Source of the DNA: Marsupella aquatica
Lineage: Eukaryota > Marchantiophyta
Direction: 5' to 3'
Assembly: GCA_973895155.1 (NCBI GenBank)
Contig: OZ316891.1
Span: forward strand, 30,008,001 to 30,072,000
DNA: 64,000 nt
Below are positions 47,622-60,396 of the stretch, piece by piece. The stretch's first letter is position 1. Each line of letters opens with the position of its first letter. The notes beneath the pieces are model-generated. The model was given only the letters and a program-made list of their open reading frames with translations, had not been told where the DNA came from and made no database searches. A program made the translations under genes and the position numbers.

Positions 47622-50600
47622 TATGTAATCTAGTATAAATTAGCTGTCTAGTGATTTGTGTGTTAAAGTCCCAATGACTTTCACACATTGCCAAAAATTA
47701 TATGGCAATATGTTTGTTTAGTGTAAGTGCCATTAACTGGCAGATTAAATAAAATGTGCACTCAGTATTGGATGTTTCACAAACAATTTTTTTTATAACA
47801 AATGAAGGGTATTTTAAATCCCAAAATCTGTGTGATTATAATAACATAGGTAAATTTTATATAAGATTGAAAATTCTCTTTAGAACAAACAAGATATATT
47901 TAAATCTTCCAAAATATAACTAGGGGTGCCTAGGGGACCTTTGGTCACAGGTATGTCTCATTACATTCCCTTTAGTGAGGGCTCAGGGCAATTTTGTTCA
48001 TAGCAATCAAACTTTATAGCACCTCCCAAAGAAAATAGGTAAGGGTAAATTCAAACTCTGCCGCAAACAAAGGGTACACTCTTGTTGTTGATCTCGGTGA
48101 TCTTGGCAAAGCATTTTGGGAATGTTTTGATGTTGCATGTCACGAGGACTCAAATTCTGCTCTCGAAGTTCAGACATATTTGGAATCGCTTGCCACTAGT
48201 AGATTACGTCGACATTGTTTGATGAAAGAAAATGGTCGACAATCAATTACCAAGGATATTAAAAGTTATGTTTCTTTTGTATATAGGAGCATATAATGCA
48301 CAAAATGCCGAGATGCATGATGTTCTTTGCTCAAGCTACAATACCCTAATTGGCAAACATGGGTCAAGTTAGCTTCTGTTTTAGATACTGATGTAGTGGA
48401 TATGAGTGGTGGACCTTGCCACCCAGTGCCATCACCAATCCCAACACCTAGGCCTAAGTGTCATTGGTGCCCGAACTCCTCCACGGAATTCCTTGAGCAA
48501 GCAACTTGATGCCCCTTTCACCCCTGATGGCCACTCCTTTAAGCCTCACTTGCTCCCTTTAGAACACAAATGTCGCTCAACAGTCCTCACTGACTGCACA
48601 AGCAACTAAGTACTCGGGTAAGTAACCCAACCAGATCTAGCCCTCTCCAAGTCTAGCATACTAACTCAAGCTCAATAGACATTGGTAAGTAGGTTAACAA
48701 TAGGGTCCTCCCGTTGCCATAAGCTGGAACCAGACTTGACACCCACTATTTGTCCAAAACAGCCCCTCTTTGGGTGCAGCCCAGGTTCCCCTTGTACCTA
48801 TCCATCACCAACTGACCGCCCTGCCCCCAAGACATGCTCATGGCCCAAAAAACATAGCTTGTCCTAACACGCTAGGGCCAAAATGACCCCAATTCTAACA
48901 ACCAACTCTCGGTCCTCACTCAGCTGATAGCCTAGGGGCCAAGTGCACTTGGAACTCTTCCTTCATGCCTACTTGGCCTTGCCTCCCCAACGCAAGCTCC
49001 CTTGGGAGACTAAACGTAGCTTGGTTGCTATTCGATAGGATTTAGTAAGCGGGTGATATAGCCCTTGCGAACCCCAAGAATCCATGGCACCCTAGACTCA
49101 ACTGAGCTCAGAATTATGTAGTCCTCCTTGAGAGTTTTACTACGCACCCAAGAAGTCCTCCAACGGACTTCCCATTGGGAAGTTATCACCGTTTTCATTT
49201 AGAGTTTCCCCTTAACGTTGCAATTGCGAGCAACTGCTCACGACTTTGGCTCGCCCTTAGCCCCTAGGGAAACACTACTCCCCTCATATATGTTTTTGGA
49301 GACCTGCCACCCCCGGACCTACATTGGTCCTCAAATTTTGGCTCCCCACCTGGACCCCAACCCGCACGTAGATCTGGGTACGCAACCAACTGGCTATGCC
49401 CATAACTTTCTAGTTAGGCGTCAATAGGCAGAGTGCCTTAGCCCGTTGTGACCGGGCTGACCTACTTCTCAACATATTGGATTCCCTAAGGTGTACCTGC
49501 ACAAACTTACTTCAACTTTTGAACCCAAGTGAGCTTAGTGGTAGAGTTGACAAACAACGGGAATGGACCTGGCCTTTTGTGACTATATTTACACATTTGG
49601 CTTCATTCAGATGTACAATCACCAAGACCCCCAACCAGAGCAATGGCCGCAGCCAGGCCACCAGAGCCAATTCTACCAAATACCCAATGCAACACACCTA
49701 AATGCCACCCGGGCCAATTCAACCAAACATCCAACACAACAGGCCAGGGAGCCATAGTACCCAGCCAGCCCCAAGCAAGGATCACCTCAAGACCAACCAG
49801 AACAATAGCACCGTCTGCCACCCACAGCCGACACAGTGGCACATTGGACAAGGTGCCATTTCACTGCCACTACCTACATCACTCTACAAAACAACTTAGT
49901 CCCCTTCCCGCCAGAGCCATGAGCCTGCAACAGTACCCTTGCCAAAGCAGCAAACACCAATTCCACGTACCAAGACCACATCCCCCGGACAACCACCATC
50001 AGAGAAATTCATCCCAAAGCAAACGAAGAGAAGTAGCCAGTGCCCCGGGCCAGTGCTCTACGCCTTTCATGCTCAATAACCTCTTTGGCTCTTAGAAGCC
50101 GCCCGTGTTTCCGTCCAACCGGTGATCCCAAACTAGCACGGTCCAATAATTGCGAATCAATTTCAGAGAGCACCAGCCGCAAATCAAATGTTCTACAGTC
50201 ATGCTCATTGAAGACCTGCTTGTTCCAACCCAACCATAAGATACACATTGCTTGATATAGCATGAATAAAGTTTTGTTTTTATTGGTTTAGGGGAAGACT
50301 TACCAATTTTTGTGAAAGCTAGAATGATAAGGGATTAATTGAAAATCATATTTTTGGCATTGCAAGAAAATAGAGAATATAAAGCCCCTATGGACCCATA
50401 CATTGTGCCTCCCTATCCCCCTCCCTCCCTACCCCCCTGGACTGCTTTTTAACACCAATGAAAAAGCAAAAGGGAACCGTTTAGTGATAGCAGATGGTGG
50501 CAGTTGACGGCTTGACTACCTTGTCAAATTACAGAGGAGACAGGTTTGTTAATGCAACTAAAACTGGCTACGTACAAACGGTAAATAAAGAGACCGTTTA

Positions 50601-51329
50601 CAGGTCACATGGTCATCAAGAGTGTTTAAAACATTATCGGAGTCAATTTAAATTTTATGAACAAGTCTATCCAAGCTTGGTCAATCATCCGGGGGGATTC
50701 GGTTTCGAAAATATAAGTTTTTTAAAATCTATTTTAGAATATTGTCGCTTGTGCTGGCCCGCTTCCCCACTGTTGTTCATGATGTTCTTCCATGTTATGA
50801 TCCTCACTCTTCCAAAGATTGCACATAACTAATGTGGCAATCCTTCAGAGTAGCTTGCTTTAATTTGGGTGATGGATTCTGACCAATGCGTTTCATGTTA
50901 TGTTATACTATACAGTCTATGCTTTGCGAGGTACATGTGCTCAGCAGTCTGTGTTATTAGTAGCCTCACACCATTTGAGTACATATTAATTTTACAACAC
51001 TAGAAGCTACAATCAAATTAATGTAGATCATTACTTTCAAATTGTTGAGATTTTACAAATCAGTCCATCAGATGTCTACCAGATGAACTCTTATCATCAG
51101 ATGGAATTCAAATGACAGTAACAAACTGAAGGAAATACCCATGTTCGACCCAAATGTAACCAGTGGGCTTTGATTCATCTAAAATATATACACAAGGGCA
51201 ACAATGCCCCAATTCCGAACCTCAGTGGACCACACAATGTCATTGGAATCTTGCTACAACAAGCTCAACTTCCACATTCAAGGTTTCTGGATCACTTGGA
51301 AACAACGATGTCTCTTCCTGTTGCACCAT

Positions 51330-52375
51330 AGTAGCAATTATAGGAGCTGCTGCGTGCATGACGAAGAGCGAGTACTTGAACGATTGCTAACGATGTCGCT
51401 TCATATTGCACGTCTTGCCGCCATAGTACCAACAGGAGGTGTTGGGCAATAGAAGCTAGCTGCTGCGTGAGGAAGAGAGAGCCCTTGCACGTCTTGCCAC
51501 CACAGTACCAATAGGAGCTGCTGAACAATTGGAGCCGCTGCTTGAGGAAGAGCGAGTCCTTTCACGTTTTGCCGCCACAGTACCAATAGAAGCTGTTGGA
51601 CAATTGGAGCCGCTGCTTGAGGAAGAGCGAGCCCTTTCACGTTTTGCCGCCACAGTACCAACAGAAGCTGCTGGATAATTGGAGCCGCTGCTTGAGGAAG
51701 AGCGAGTCCTTTCACGTTTTGCCACCACAGTACCAATAGAAGCTGCTGGACAATTGGAGCCGCTGCTTGAGGAAGAGCGAGTCCTTTCCACAGTACGAAT
51801 AGGAGCTGCTGCTGGACAATTGGAGCCGCGGCTTGAGGAAGAGCGAGTACTTGAACGTTTGGCCGCCATAGTATCAATAGGAGCTGCTGGGCAATAGGAG
51901 CTGCTGTGTGAGTACGAGCAACTCCTTCCACGTCTTGCCGCCATACTACCACTAGGAGCTGCTGGGCAATAGGAGCTGCTGCGTGATGAAGAACGAGTCC
52001 TTCCCTGTCTTACCGCCATAGTACCAATAGGAGCTGCTGGGCAATAGGAGCTGCTGCGTGAGGAAGAGCGATTCCTTCCACGTCTTTCCGCCATAGTACC
52101 AATTGGAGCTGCTGGGCAATAGGAGCTGCTGCGTGAGGAAGAGCGAGTCCTTCCACTTCTTGCTGACATAGTACCATTAGGAGCTGCTGGGCAGTAGGAG
52201 CTGCTGCGTGAGGAAGAGCGAGTCCTTCCACGTCTTTCCGCCATAGTACCAATTGGAGCTGCTGGGCAATAGGAGCTGCTGCGTGAGGAAGAGCGAGTCC
52301 TTCCACTTCTTGCTGACATAGTACCATTAGGAGCTGCTGGGCAGTAGGAGCTGCTGCGTGAGGAAGAGCGAGTCC
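51330..52375 (-). repeat. 75-bp coding minisatellite with 150-bp superunits
   Basis: The 75-bp unit encodes the 25-aa repeat of the Ser/Arg-rich protein. Between about 52140 and 52375 two variants (ending MSARSG and MAERRG) alternate, giving a 150-bp higher-order unit. Units become more diverged toward 51330. Confidence 0.9.
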
Positions 52376-52997
52376 TTGAAAGATAGCTGCTGCCAGAACA
52401 ACTCTCTAGATAGCTCGGGAGGTATCTGTTAGATTTGCTGTCATTACTGTTGCGAGTATCTGAGAAATACTGATCCTTAGACGAGGAGCAGACCGCAAAC
52501 AGATGATTCCCCTTCCGTCTCTTAGGAGCATTCGTCATTTTCTCAGTGTTCTCGTAGTTACTGCTCAAGTAAGGGGCAGAATAGTTCTCATCCGTGTATT
52601 CCGTGTCCACGCTTTCATCAGTGGGGGACTGTGGCGAACAGTCCACGACAGATCTGGAGTAGTAGGTCCTATCTGAGTACAGGCTCTCATCTGTGGAACT
52701 GCAGTAGTCCCACCTGTAAATGACATTGGTGTCTGAAAACTGATCTGAACTGCTCCCAGAAGTCGTGTAACTGTCCAAATCTGAGTCGAAAATGGAATTG
52801 CCGGAAGTCTCTGGAAAAGGATCTGTGCTGCTTCCAGAGGTGGCGTGACTCTCCTTCTCGTAAGAATATGTGCCATTCCTTTCAGAGCTGGTGTAACTCT
52901 CCGAATCGCAAGAATCTGTGTCATTGGAAGAGCCACTCATAGGTTCAGGGCTGCCTTTGCCACAAGTGCTGGAGGAGAATCGGCGCTGACAATCCAT
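51456..52997 (-). CDS. Ser/Arg-rich repeat protein, intronless
   Basis: 513 aa from ATG at 52997 to TAG at 51456. Residues 1-210 are Ser/Thr/Asp/Tyr-rich with repeated SGSS, SYTTSGSS and SDTN words and one basic patch (APKRRKG). From about residue 210 come 12 full repeats of about 25 aa with core RTRSSSRSSSYCPAAPIGTM. The Arg-Ser clusters resemble SR-protein phosphorylation tracts; the invariant CPAAP is unusual. No known domain. Repeats continue past the stop on the DNA level to about 51330, so the present C-terminus is probably a truncation. Confidence 0.55.
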   Translation of the reverse strand: MDCQRRFSSSTCGKGSPEPMSGSSNDTDSCDSESYTSSERNGTYSYEKESHATSGSSTDPFPETSGNSIFDSDLDSYTTSGSSSDQFSDTNVIYRWDYCSSTDESLYSDRTYYSRSVVDCSPQSPTDESVDTEYTDENYSAPYLSSNYENTEKMTNAPKRRKGNHLFAVCSSSKDQYFSDTRNSNDSKSNRYLPSYLESCSGSSYLSRTRSSSRSSSYCPAAPNGTMSARSGRTRSSSRSSSYCPAAPIGTMAERRGRTRSSSRSSSYCPAAPNGTMSARSGRTRSSSRSSSYCPAAPIGTMAERRGRNRSSSRSSSYCPAAPIGTMAVRQGRTRSSSRSSSYCPAAPSGSMAARRGRSCSYSHSSSYCPAAPIDTMAAKRSSTRSSSSRGSNCPAAAPIRTVERTRSSSSSGSNCPAASIGTVVAKRERTRSSSSSGSNYPAASVGTVAAKRERARSSSSSGSNCPTASIGTVAAKRERTRSSSSSGSNCSAAPIGTVVARRARALSSSRSS

Positions 52998-54478
52998 CTT
53001 GAGATCGGAGGAACGAGAAGCTCAAAGACGCAGTAGGATGTACTTGGGCACGATAGCAAAATCAACACGAGACAAGGATGTCGGAATGAATGAACTTGAG
53101 AGTGAAAGTTTGTCCTTAAATGCCTATAGAAAGAACTAGATCATTAGTCACTTCAATGTTCAACCCCAAGCTGACAGGAAAGTTCAGTTCGTCGTTACAT
53201 TCCGACAACAACAAAATCTACACATACGTCCCTCGTCTGTAGGATCCAGTTTTATCAGTTTGAACAGACTACTGACCATGTTATTTTTCTAGGGCGTTGT
53301 CAATTGGCAGTTCCAACCGGAACTCCTTTCAATATCTGCGTCAGGTGTTTGGTACGTTCGCCGGCCACACCACGATGTCCGGACTTAGGGTGTTAGGGAT
53401 AAGGCCGACAACTCATGATTTTCTCGTTTGAATTGTTTGCAGCATGAGGCAAAGTGGGAATGTGTGCAATTCTACCACTTTGCGCGTTCTCCTACTTATT
53501 TGTTAACATGATAATTAAGAGGAACCCCAACAAAGTGGGAGTATGCCCCACATGGGAAGGGGCTAGATCTGCCTTGTTATACCCTGATCAGCTTTCTGCC
53601 GGGCTTTCTGCGGGTACCCGGGTACCAGTACTTTGCACACAAAACATTAATTTAGGCGAGGCAAGGGAAATGTGTGGAGACAAGCAAATGTAATCTAGGC
53701 CTAGGTTGAGGCAATGGAGTCGTTGATGCTAGCAAGTGTCCATGCATTTGGCTTTATTTAAGTTTTGCTGCGATGGTATCTTCAAGAAAATTGAAAGAAG
53801 CTTCATTCGTCTCCAGGCAATGTTGTTACCCATTGAGACTGTATCAAGATTGGAATTACATTTGAGCTCCCATCCGCCTATGGGGTAAATTACAGCAGCA
53901 TTTGGATGAGGGTCCGCCCGCTCTCTACTTAGAATGTGGTGATAGTCTTGGGCGAGATTTTTCATTCGCACTACTTAACTTCTTGCGGATGTGTACTGTA
54001 CTTAATCACCCATGTATCAAAATTTTCCAACTGAAGTAGGTGCTTTTTGTTGGGTTTCATTGCCCACAGAAAACTCGTCATCGCAAAACCGATCTCTGGC
54101 CCTTGTTAATTAGGACCACTAAAGTAGTTTCCCCCTTAGAGATTTCACTACCTACCTAGCTACCTGGGCCATAAATCACTGTAGAGATTTTGCAATTTTC
54201 TAGTTCTTTTCTGCCCATCACAAGAACCCCAGTGGAAAAATATTTGCCTACCTCAAAAGAGGTTGAACCCCTACGTACATAATCTTATGGAAAATGGCCC
54301 TTCAGCACAGATTAACAAAGGAAATTTCACAAATCCCACCAGGGAGTGGGACAGCTTGCCTTGTGATGGAGTCCTGAGTGAAGTTCTACTTACTCACTGC
54401 TCACTAGCTATTACGTAGAAGTGGGAAACCAATCCTAAGACAGAAGAGGATGGCTGATCTAGCCATTTGATAGATTGC

Positions 54479-54530
54479 ATTTGATACTTATTTTGATAGA
54501 TTGCATTTGATACTTATTTTGATAGATTGC
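54479..54530 (+). repeat. 25-bp tandem repeat, about 2.3 copies
   Basis: TTTGATAGATTGCATTTGATAC-type unit. No gene was recognised in 53000-56200 beyond short frames. Confidence 0.7.
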
Positions 54531-55209
54531 AATCGTCTCATTGGAATCGGTTTCTCACGCGTTTACAAAGCTTACTTTACTGCTTCTTACATGAAAAAAC
54601 ACTACTTTCCCTCTGGCCATTTAGACTGTCCATGAAACTTTCTCAAGGTTGAGGTTATATACTGATAAGCCAGATCCTTCCGCTGCATGGCAGGAAAATG
54701 ATTCTTATGTGAGAAATTAGTTTTATGTGATTGGCTAAATTAAACTTGTTCTGATGTGATTGACATATACATCTTTAATAATTTAATTAGATCGAGCGCG
54801 CCTTTTTGTTAATTGGCTTGAATGAAAGGATATGGTTTCTTTGAATCTGATGGCATTGGTTAGTGTCTCATCTGCAAAATCATGCTTTTCTGATTTTACT
54901 TAGCTCCGTAAATAGTTGACATTGCCACTCGATCGATCTGACTATATATTTGATTGAATAATTAATCAATCGATCCGCCATTGCTTTATTAATATATATG
55001 TGAACCCCGCTTAGTTATAATTAAACCCATGTCGGGGCCGGGCTCACTTCCAGCTCAAATAGTGGATGCTTGGGATTGAGCACAACTCCCTACCGTTGTC
55101 GCCATCAGCAACCCAAATTCTGCTCTCTTCCTCTATTGCCCCTCAAACCACGTTAGGATTTAGGGTAGCTTGATCCACTGCCTGCTTCCAGTACTCAAAA
55201 CCCTGGCTT

Positions 55210-55520
55210 GCGGACGTGGCCTGCGTCACAAATGGTGGTTGGACTGCTGTGTGCAACTTAATTTACTGCCCCGGGCTGCTGCCTCCTTCTACACAGCACC
55301 CAGCTAGCTTACATCCTTACATATATGTGGCCCCGAGTGCCCAATGGTGGGCTGTGGCGTGCCACTAAATCCAGTGCCTCATTCCACACAACACCCTTGC
55401 TAGCGTGGCCCTGAGTCACCAATGGTTTCTGTTGTGTGCAATTAAATTGATCCAATGACTCGTCCCGCATAACACCCTTGCTTGTGCGCGCGGCCCCGAG
55501 TCATTTGTTGCTGCGCGCTT
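55210..55520 (+). repeat. Diverged tandem repeat, about 105 bp, three copies
   Basis: Units carry CGTGGCCC(T/C)GAGTC, CAATGGT and ACAACACCCTTGCT-like words. Confidence 0.6.
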
Positions 55521-55867
55521 GCAATCCTGGCCATCTGGACAGTATGTTATATGGGAACCAGTACGACCATAGGTTATTGAATTATTTAATTTGATCGAGT
55601 CGACCTTGGTTAAAACAGTGCGAGCTCAGAACTCACCCTTTATAGAACGAGTTTTGAATTCCCTTATATAAAGCTACGTTTTATATAATTGATCATGTCC
55701 AGCTTCAATTAGTCCACTAAACTCTCTTATGTCAACACAAACTATCACTTAGAAATTAAACATTTACAATTTTGTTTTGATACAAACTATTATAGAAGAG
55801 TTACATAGATACCCGGGAGTGAGAAATTAGTCAATTAACGAAAACACAGTGGCCACCTAGCCCTGGT

Positions 55868-55978
55868 CGATCGTGTCAGCCAAAAAAGGTGGCAGTGTAG
55901 CAAATCTGTCATTGATCAGTAGCTTCCAGCCGAAAAAGGTGGCAGCATAGCAAATCTAGCTGCCTCGATCAGTAGCTT
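55868..55978 (+). repeat. Tandem repeat, about 57 bp, two copies
   Basis: CAGCCRAAAAAGGTGGCAG ... TAGCAAATCT ... GATCAGTAGCTTC, twice. Confidence 0.75.
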
Positions 55979-56583
55979 CGGATGTGTAACATCAAAATGG
56001 ATCAATCTCAATGTGTCCACATCTTGTATTTAAGGAGGTGCCTGTACGTGCAGTTTAGTCTTTTCTTGTGACGAATGTAGGGTTTCCCATAGAATCTTAA
56101 GTTACGATTTGGACGTGTAATTCTCCTCCCTAGGTGGTTTTAAGATAATTTCGTCAAGGTGGTCTTGTCGTTCCCCAGAAGTAGGAGAACACGTTGAAGC
56201 AGTCCTGACGCGCGAGAGTTAAGACCAATTCAAGTATCAAGCAGGGGGCTGCTTGTTGTGGAGCAGAAAGACAATATTTTGGATCAAAAGGTATGGTCCA
56301 AGCTTACGTCGATCTGTGTATGCTGTACATGGTAAGTGCACTTATCGAAGGTCTTTCTTTTATCGCGTAATGTCTTTCCCTTTTTACGAGAGGTCGTCGC
56401 AGTTGAGAGGCGCTCCAATGCTTCTAATAAACATGCCGAACATTTGGACTAACGTTATTGGGCAGATGGTTCTGTCAACCAATCGGACCGGCCTGAGTGA
56501 TCTAGCTACTTTCTTTACACGATGGAATTAATAGCTAGCTATACGCAACAATAAACTGATCGCGAGCACTCGATCTGTGAAGG

Positions 56584-57411
56584 TTGATCAGCATGTCTTA
56601 CCGATGGCCGCATCTGCGTTCTCGGGCCGACTACCACTTCAAGGACAGGGCATCAAACAGAAACTATTCTGTTAATATCGTCGGTAAACACAGAAAGGAC
56701 TACAATTCTCATCTGGATGGTAAGATCTGCTTTAAGACACCGGGTAAGACACATGAGGCTGTTTACAACGCTCACGTTCGGGGACGTTCTCAAAGGAGAC
56801 AAATTACCGATCAGCACCCCCGTCAGCACCTTCCTCCTGGTTCACAGAATCTTCCTTTTTCTTCTTCGTGCATTAGTGGGGGATCCTCTGAAAGAAGCCG
56901 TTCAAACCTTCCTGAAGTTCGTGTGCGCTTGAGCGAGGGATTTCATCGTGCTGAAGTTGGGGCAGATCACAAAGCGACAAAAGTTTCTGATTACCGACGA
57001 GTTCATGGTCGACCTGAAGCAGGGAGAGGGCTTCTTGATCAGCAAGCAGCCCTTAGCCCGGACTACTGTTTCGTGTTTGGGACTATTGATAGTAATGGCT
57101 ATGGTTCCAACCTTCCAGATGCTAGTCAGTGTTTTAAGGAAGGTAAGGGAATACACCACCCAGAAGGCGGAGAAGGTGTTAGAAAAGTTCCTGATCGGCA
57201 TCCAGCACCTGGCTCTGAGTATCTTCCCAATTCGCCGAGAAACTACTCGAATTATGAATCCATGTACGGTCCACAAGAGAGAATGCAGCAATGGGCACAA
57301 GATGATCTTGAGACTGCCAGAGCGCTGGAGTTAAGACAAATACTCCACGCCCGTGGAAGACGGAATGTTTCGGTAGATCCGAAGTGGATGAAGAAATTTT
57401 CCAAAAGATAG
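56584..57411 (+). CDS. Open frame of 275 codons, unknown, frame uncertain
   Basis: An uninterrupted frame ending QQWAQDDLETARALELRQIL ... MKKFSKR and a TAG stop. Its C-terminal 45 aa look protein-like. Between 56690 and 57334 a second frame (one stop at about 56930) also reads plausibly, with hydrophobic stretches such as LLVHRIFLFLLRAL and LITDEFMVDLKQGEGFLI. Either a frameshifted multi-exon gene or chance overlap. No family recognised. Confidence 0.25.
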   Translation: MISMSYRWPHLRSRADYHFKDRASNRNYSVNIVGKHRKDYNSHLDGKICFKTPGKTHEAVYNAHVRGRSQRRQITDQHPRQHLPPGSQNLPFSSSCISGGSSERSRSNLPEVRVRLSEGFHRAEVGADHKATKVSDYRRVHGRPEAGRGLLDQQAALSPDYCFVFGTIDSNGYGSNLPDASQCFKEGKGIHHPEGGEGVRKVPDRHPAPGSEYLPNSPRNYSNYESMYGPQERMQQWAQDDLETARALELRQILHARGRRNVSVDPKWMKKFSKR

Positions 57412-57778
57412 CACATTCAAGGGGTTAGCGCACTTTAAAACAGTTCAGCAGAAGCATTTTCCGTGATGAACTTGGAAGTTTGGTTGAACAAGCAGATTCT
57501 CAGCAGAATCGATTAATCCTTGTATTCAATTTGTTTGGGAAAAGTAAAAATCCTTGTATCCAATTTGTTTGGTAAAAGTAAGTATCCATGATAGAATTAG
57601 TTCGAGTACCCCTTGGTCATATAAGTTATTCAACAACTAAGTTAGAATACATGAGTGAATGCATATTGAAATAGGTTTGAATATGGAGAAGAAAGAAAAA
57701 ATGGAGTAAATTATTCATGGAAAAAGTGCATCCACAATGTTAGCTTGGTATTCTTACGTACATATATAGCATCCATGC

Positions 57779-58075
57779 CTCGGGGGTCTCACTATATGGG
57801 GACCTCCCCATCACCTGTGACGTTTTTAGGTCTCGGACCCCCTAAAATATAAGATTTTTTAAAAATTGTTTAACCCCTATAAAGTTGGAATATTCTTGGA
57901 ATATTCCAAAAATTGGATTAAAAAGACCCTAATATTCTTATAAGTATCAAAATTAAATTTAAAAGACCCTATTGTTCTTCTACAAAAATTCTTAAGTCTT
58001 CCCTTTGAACCAATAAAATGACCCTATCCTTCGTCGCACGTGATATACCATTTTTGTGGAAGTGAAACCCCCGAG
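57779..58075 (-). mobile_element. MITE copy D, 297 bp
   Basis: Same orientation as copy C, ends CTCGGGGGTCTCACT and its inverse. Flanked by ATCCATGC and ATCCATAC (one difference). From 58100 to 59750 I see no gene. Confidence 0.9.
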
Positions 58076-59774
58076 ATCCATACAAAATACTATAGAAGCC
58101 AAAGGGTTTATTAATTTTATTCCTTTGGTATTCCTTTTAATATACACAGTAATCAAAGGGTTTCTTATGCTTCCTTGGTGCTCGTTTTCCATAGTACCCT
58201 AATGGTTTCTTACATTACCTTGGTGAATGTTACACTAGTCAAAGAGTTTCATTCTACCAATGGTTATTCCATAAATTGCTAATTAAATAGAAAACTTATA
58301 CAATCTACTAGAAAACACTGATCTATCAATCATAACCCATCCAAAGTTTATTTTATTTTACCCCCTTTTCACCCCTTTTTTATTTACTTGAAATGTTTAT
58401 TTTGAGTTTTCAATTGTTTTTACAGTTACAACTTTTAACTGTTTTTCTTTGACTTGTTTCAAACACACACAATCTTGTTTGGTGCTTTTTGCACAACAAA
58501 ATGTTCTTGTTTGTGACCAATTATAGTGTTGATGTGACTGCACATGCTTCTAGGGATTTTGGAAGCCAGGAACTTCCCATTGGGGTCCATAGTGAATAAA
58601 AGTCATCCCTAAATTAAAAGTTGAGTACCCCCTTTGGGCCCTCACTCCGTGTAAAAAAATTAAAGTGGACTCCCCTGCAATCGTGACCTCTTCCTTTACG
58701 TTTACCCCTTGTTATTTCTGCAAAGCACGTGGTCTCCAAAATCAAATAATGGCTGACAGTTGAACAGTAATCCACCATATATATATGTCCTGGCCTGTCG
58801 TAAATAATTGACCTAATCCAATGGATCTGGTTGCTTAATTATGCCTTTTCATTCAAGCCATTGATCAATTTTCACGACATTGCACGACGCCTAGATAGCC
58901 ATCCATTCCATCTTTAGCAAATCCAGGCCATTTATCATAATGATCCTCAACGTCAATTAGGGTCCTCCCCCTAATAGTCATATGGGTCTAGCTAGTACAA
59001 GTATGGATGGGCCCACAGGTGTTAGGTTATGTCTCTAGTACAACCTATATACTTCCACAGTACTAGTTAGACTTCAGTAGACTAGGATAACACTAGTTGG
59101 AGTTCCAGGTTCCCATAGACCATGGGAGGGGGTATACCCAAGGGGAACCCAAACTTGTGCTCACACTTGAAGGTTCACTCTTGAGGATATAGAGTGAGAG
59201 AGTGAGAGGAGGAGCTCTAGTGCGTTGGCTATGGTGGGTGTAATCACTTTGCATTACTGGAAATCTTTCTCTCACAACCGTGGACGTAGCCCAGACGGGG
59301 TGAACCACGTACTTTCAGTGTCGGAGTCTATGGACGAAAGTTCACATATGCTATTGCTGTCTTGATCGTTCGGTCTAGATCATTACCAACAACAGGGTCT
59401 CCACATAGTTACGCTCCACCCTTTGCCCCGTTATGGGACAAGAAGAGCTAGCCTTGAATTAATCTTATTTATAAAGCGCCAACTACAAACTAGAGTTGGG
59501 GCCTAGGCTTCTAGAGTGAAGTCTCTACTAGACCATAACTCCATAGCTCATCATGTGAATGGGAAAACTCATGACTATCAAAAACTATAATACAAGGTTG
59601 CGCCTTTTTATGCAGTGGTCATCATTCAAATTTGGAGTAGCTTTTGGGGTGTAAAAAACAGAAACTGCAAAAAGTGGAAGCAATAAAGTATAAATGAATT
59701 ATATTTGGTGTGAATGAAAAGTGAATGCACTTGTCCCCAAACTAGAAGGAAAAAGACAAGTCTTCTCTTTACCA

Positions 59775-59925
59775 TCCATGTATACAAATTACATGCTCTT
59801 CCCTCTACTATCCACGTTATACCATGCCCCTCCCTCTACCATCCATGCTACCTCTTAACTCCTTCTACCATCCATGCAATACCATGCTCCTCCCTCTACC
59901 ATCCATGCTATATCATCCATGCATA
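59775..59925 (+). repeat. Diverged tandem repeat CTACCATCCATG
   Basis: About four units of CTCCCTCTACCATCCATGC with variable TATACCATGC inserts, roughly 36-bp spacing. Confidence 0.7.
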
Positions 59926-60039
59926 CAGGGCTACATAGTGATAGTAGTTTAATTGCAAATATCACATAGTCAATCAAGTAGGGCATAATCTAATCAATGA
60001 GAGAAAAAGAGACCAACTAGTAATAAAACAGAGTGAACC

Positions 60040-60360
60040 AAAGGGGGGGGGGAGAGGGGTTTGGTTTGGGGTGGTTTGTTCACTTGAGCTTTGAAAGGAA
60101 ACAAATGACAAAAGCAAGGAGAAAAATCATTGTCAGTGTGTTATACTTTGGTGGTTGATGTCGCCTCTCTATTGAGTCATGATATCGTTTACTCAACAAC
60201 ATCTTTTATGCAATGAGATCTTTTTTACAAACAGAATCTTTTACTCAAGCTATCTTTAGCAACATGGTAATTTTTCTCAACTACATCTTTAGCACAACCT
60301 CATCTGTTATGCATTGACATCTTTCGACAAACAATATTTAGTAAATCAAATGCAAGGGCA
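60040..60360. repeat. AACAACATC-rich repeat block, second copy
   Basis: A G-run (60040-60060), an AAGCAAGGA phrase and a TACTTTGGTGGTTG phrase followed by CTCAACAACATCTTTT words. Related to 2000-2300 but placed before, not after, the long direct repeat. Confidence 0.5.
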
Positions 60361-60396
60361 TTTTGGGTAAAAAACAAAACAAAGTAAAAGATGTTG

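Noticed and set aside
50009-50263. - strand frame with FNEHDCRTFDLRLVLSEI, possibly the tail of a LINE protein
   Set aside because: Too short, no ATG-proximal context and no catalytic motif visible.
50270-50350. Fifth MITE copy
   Set aside because: Only a vague match to the MITE interior (TTATTGGTTTAGGGGAAGACTTA); no ends or target duplication.
51401-52327. Other long frames within the 75-bp repeat, rich in LALPQAAAPIVQQ
   Set aside because: They are alternative-frame readings of the same minisatellite as the Ser/Arg-rich protein.
53729-53971. - strand 80-aa frame
   Set aside because: No recognisable motif, splice context or repeat relation.
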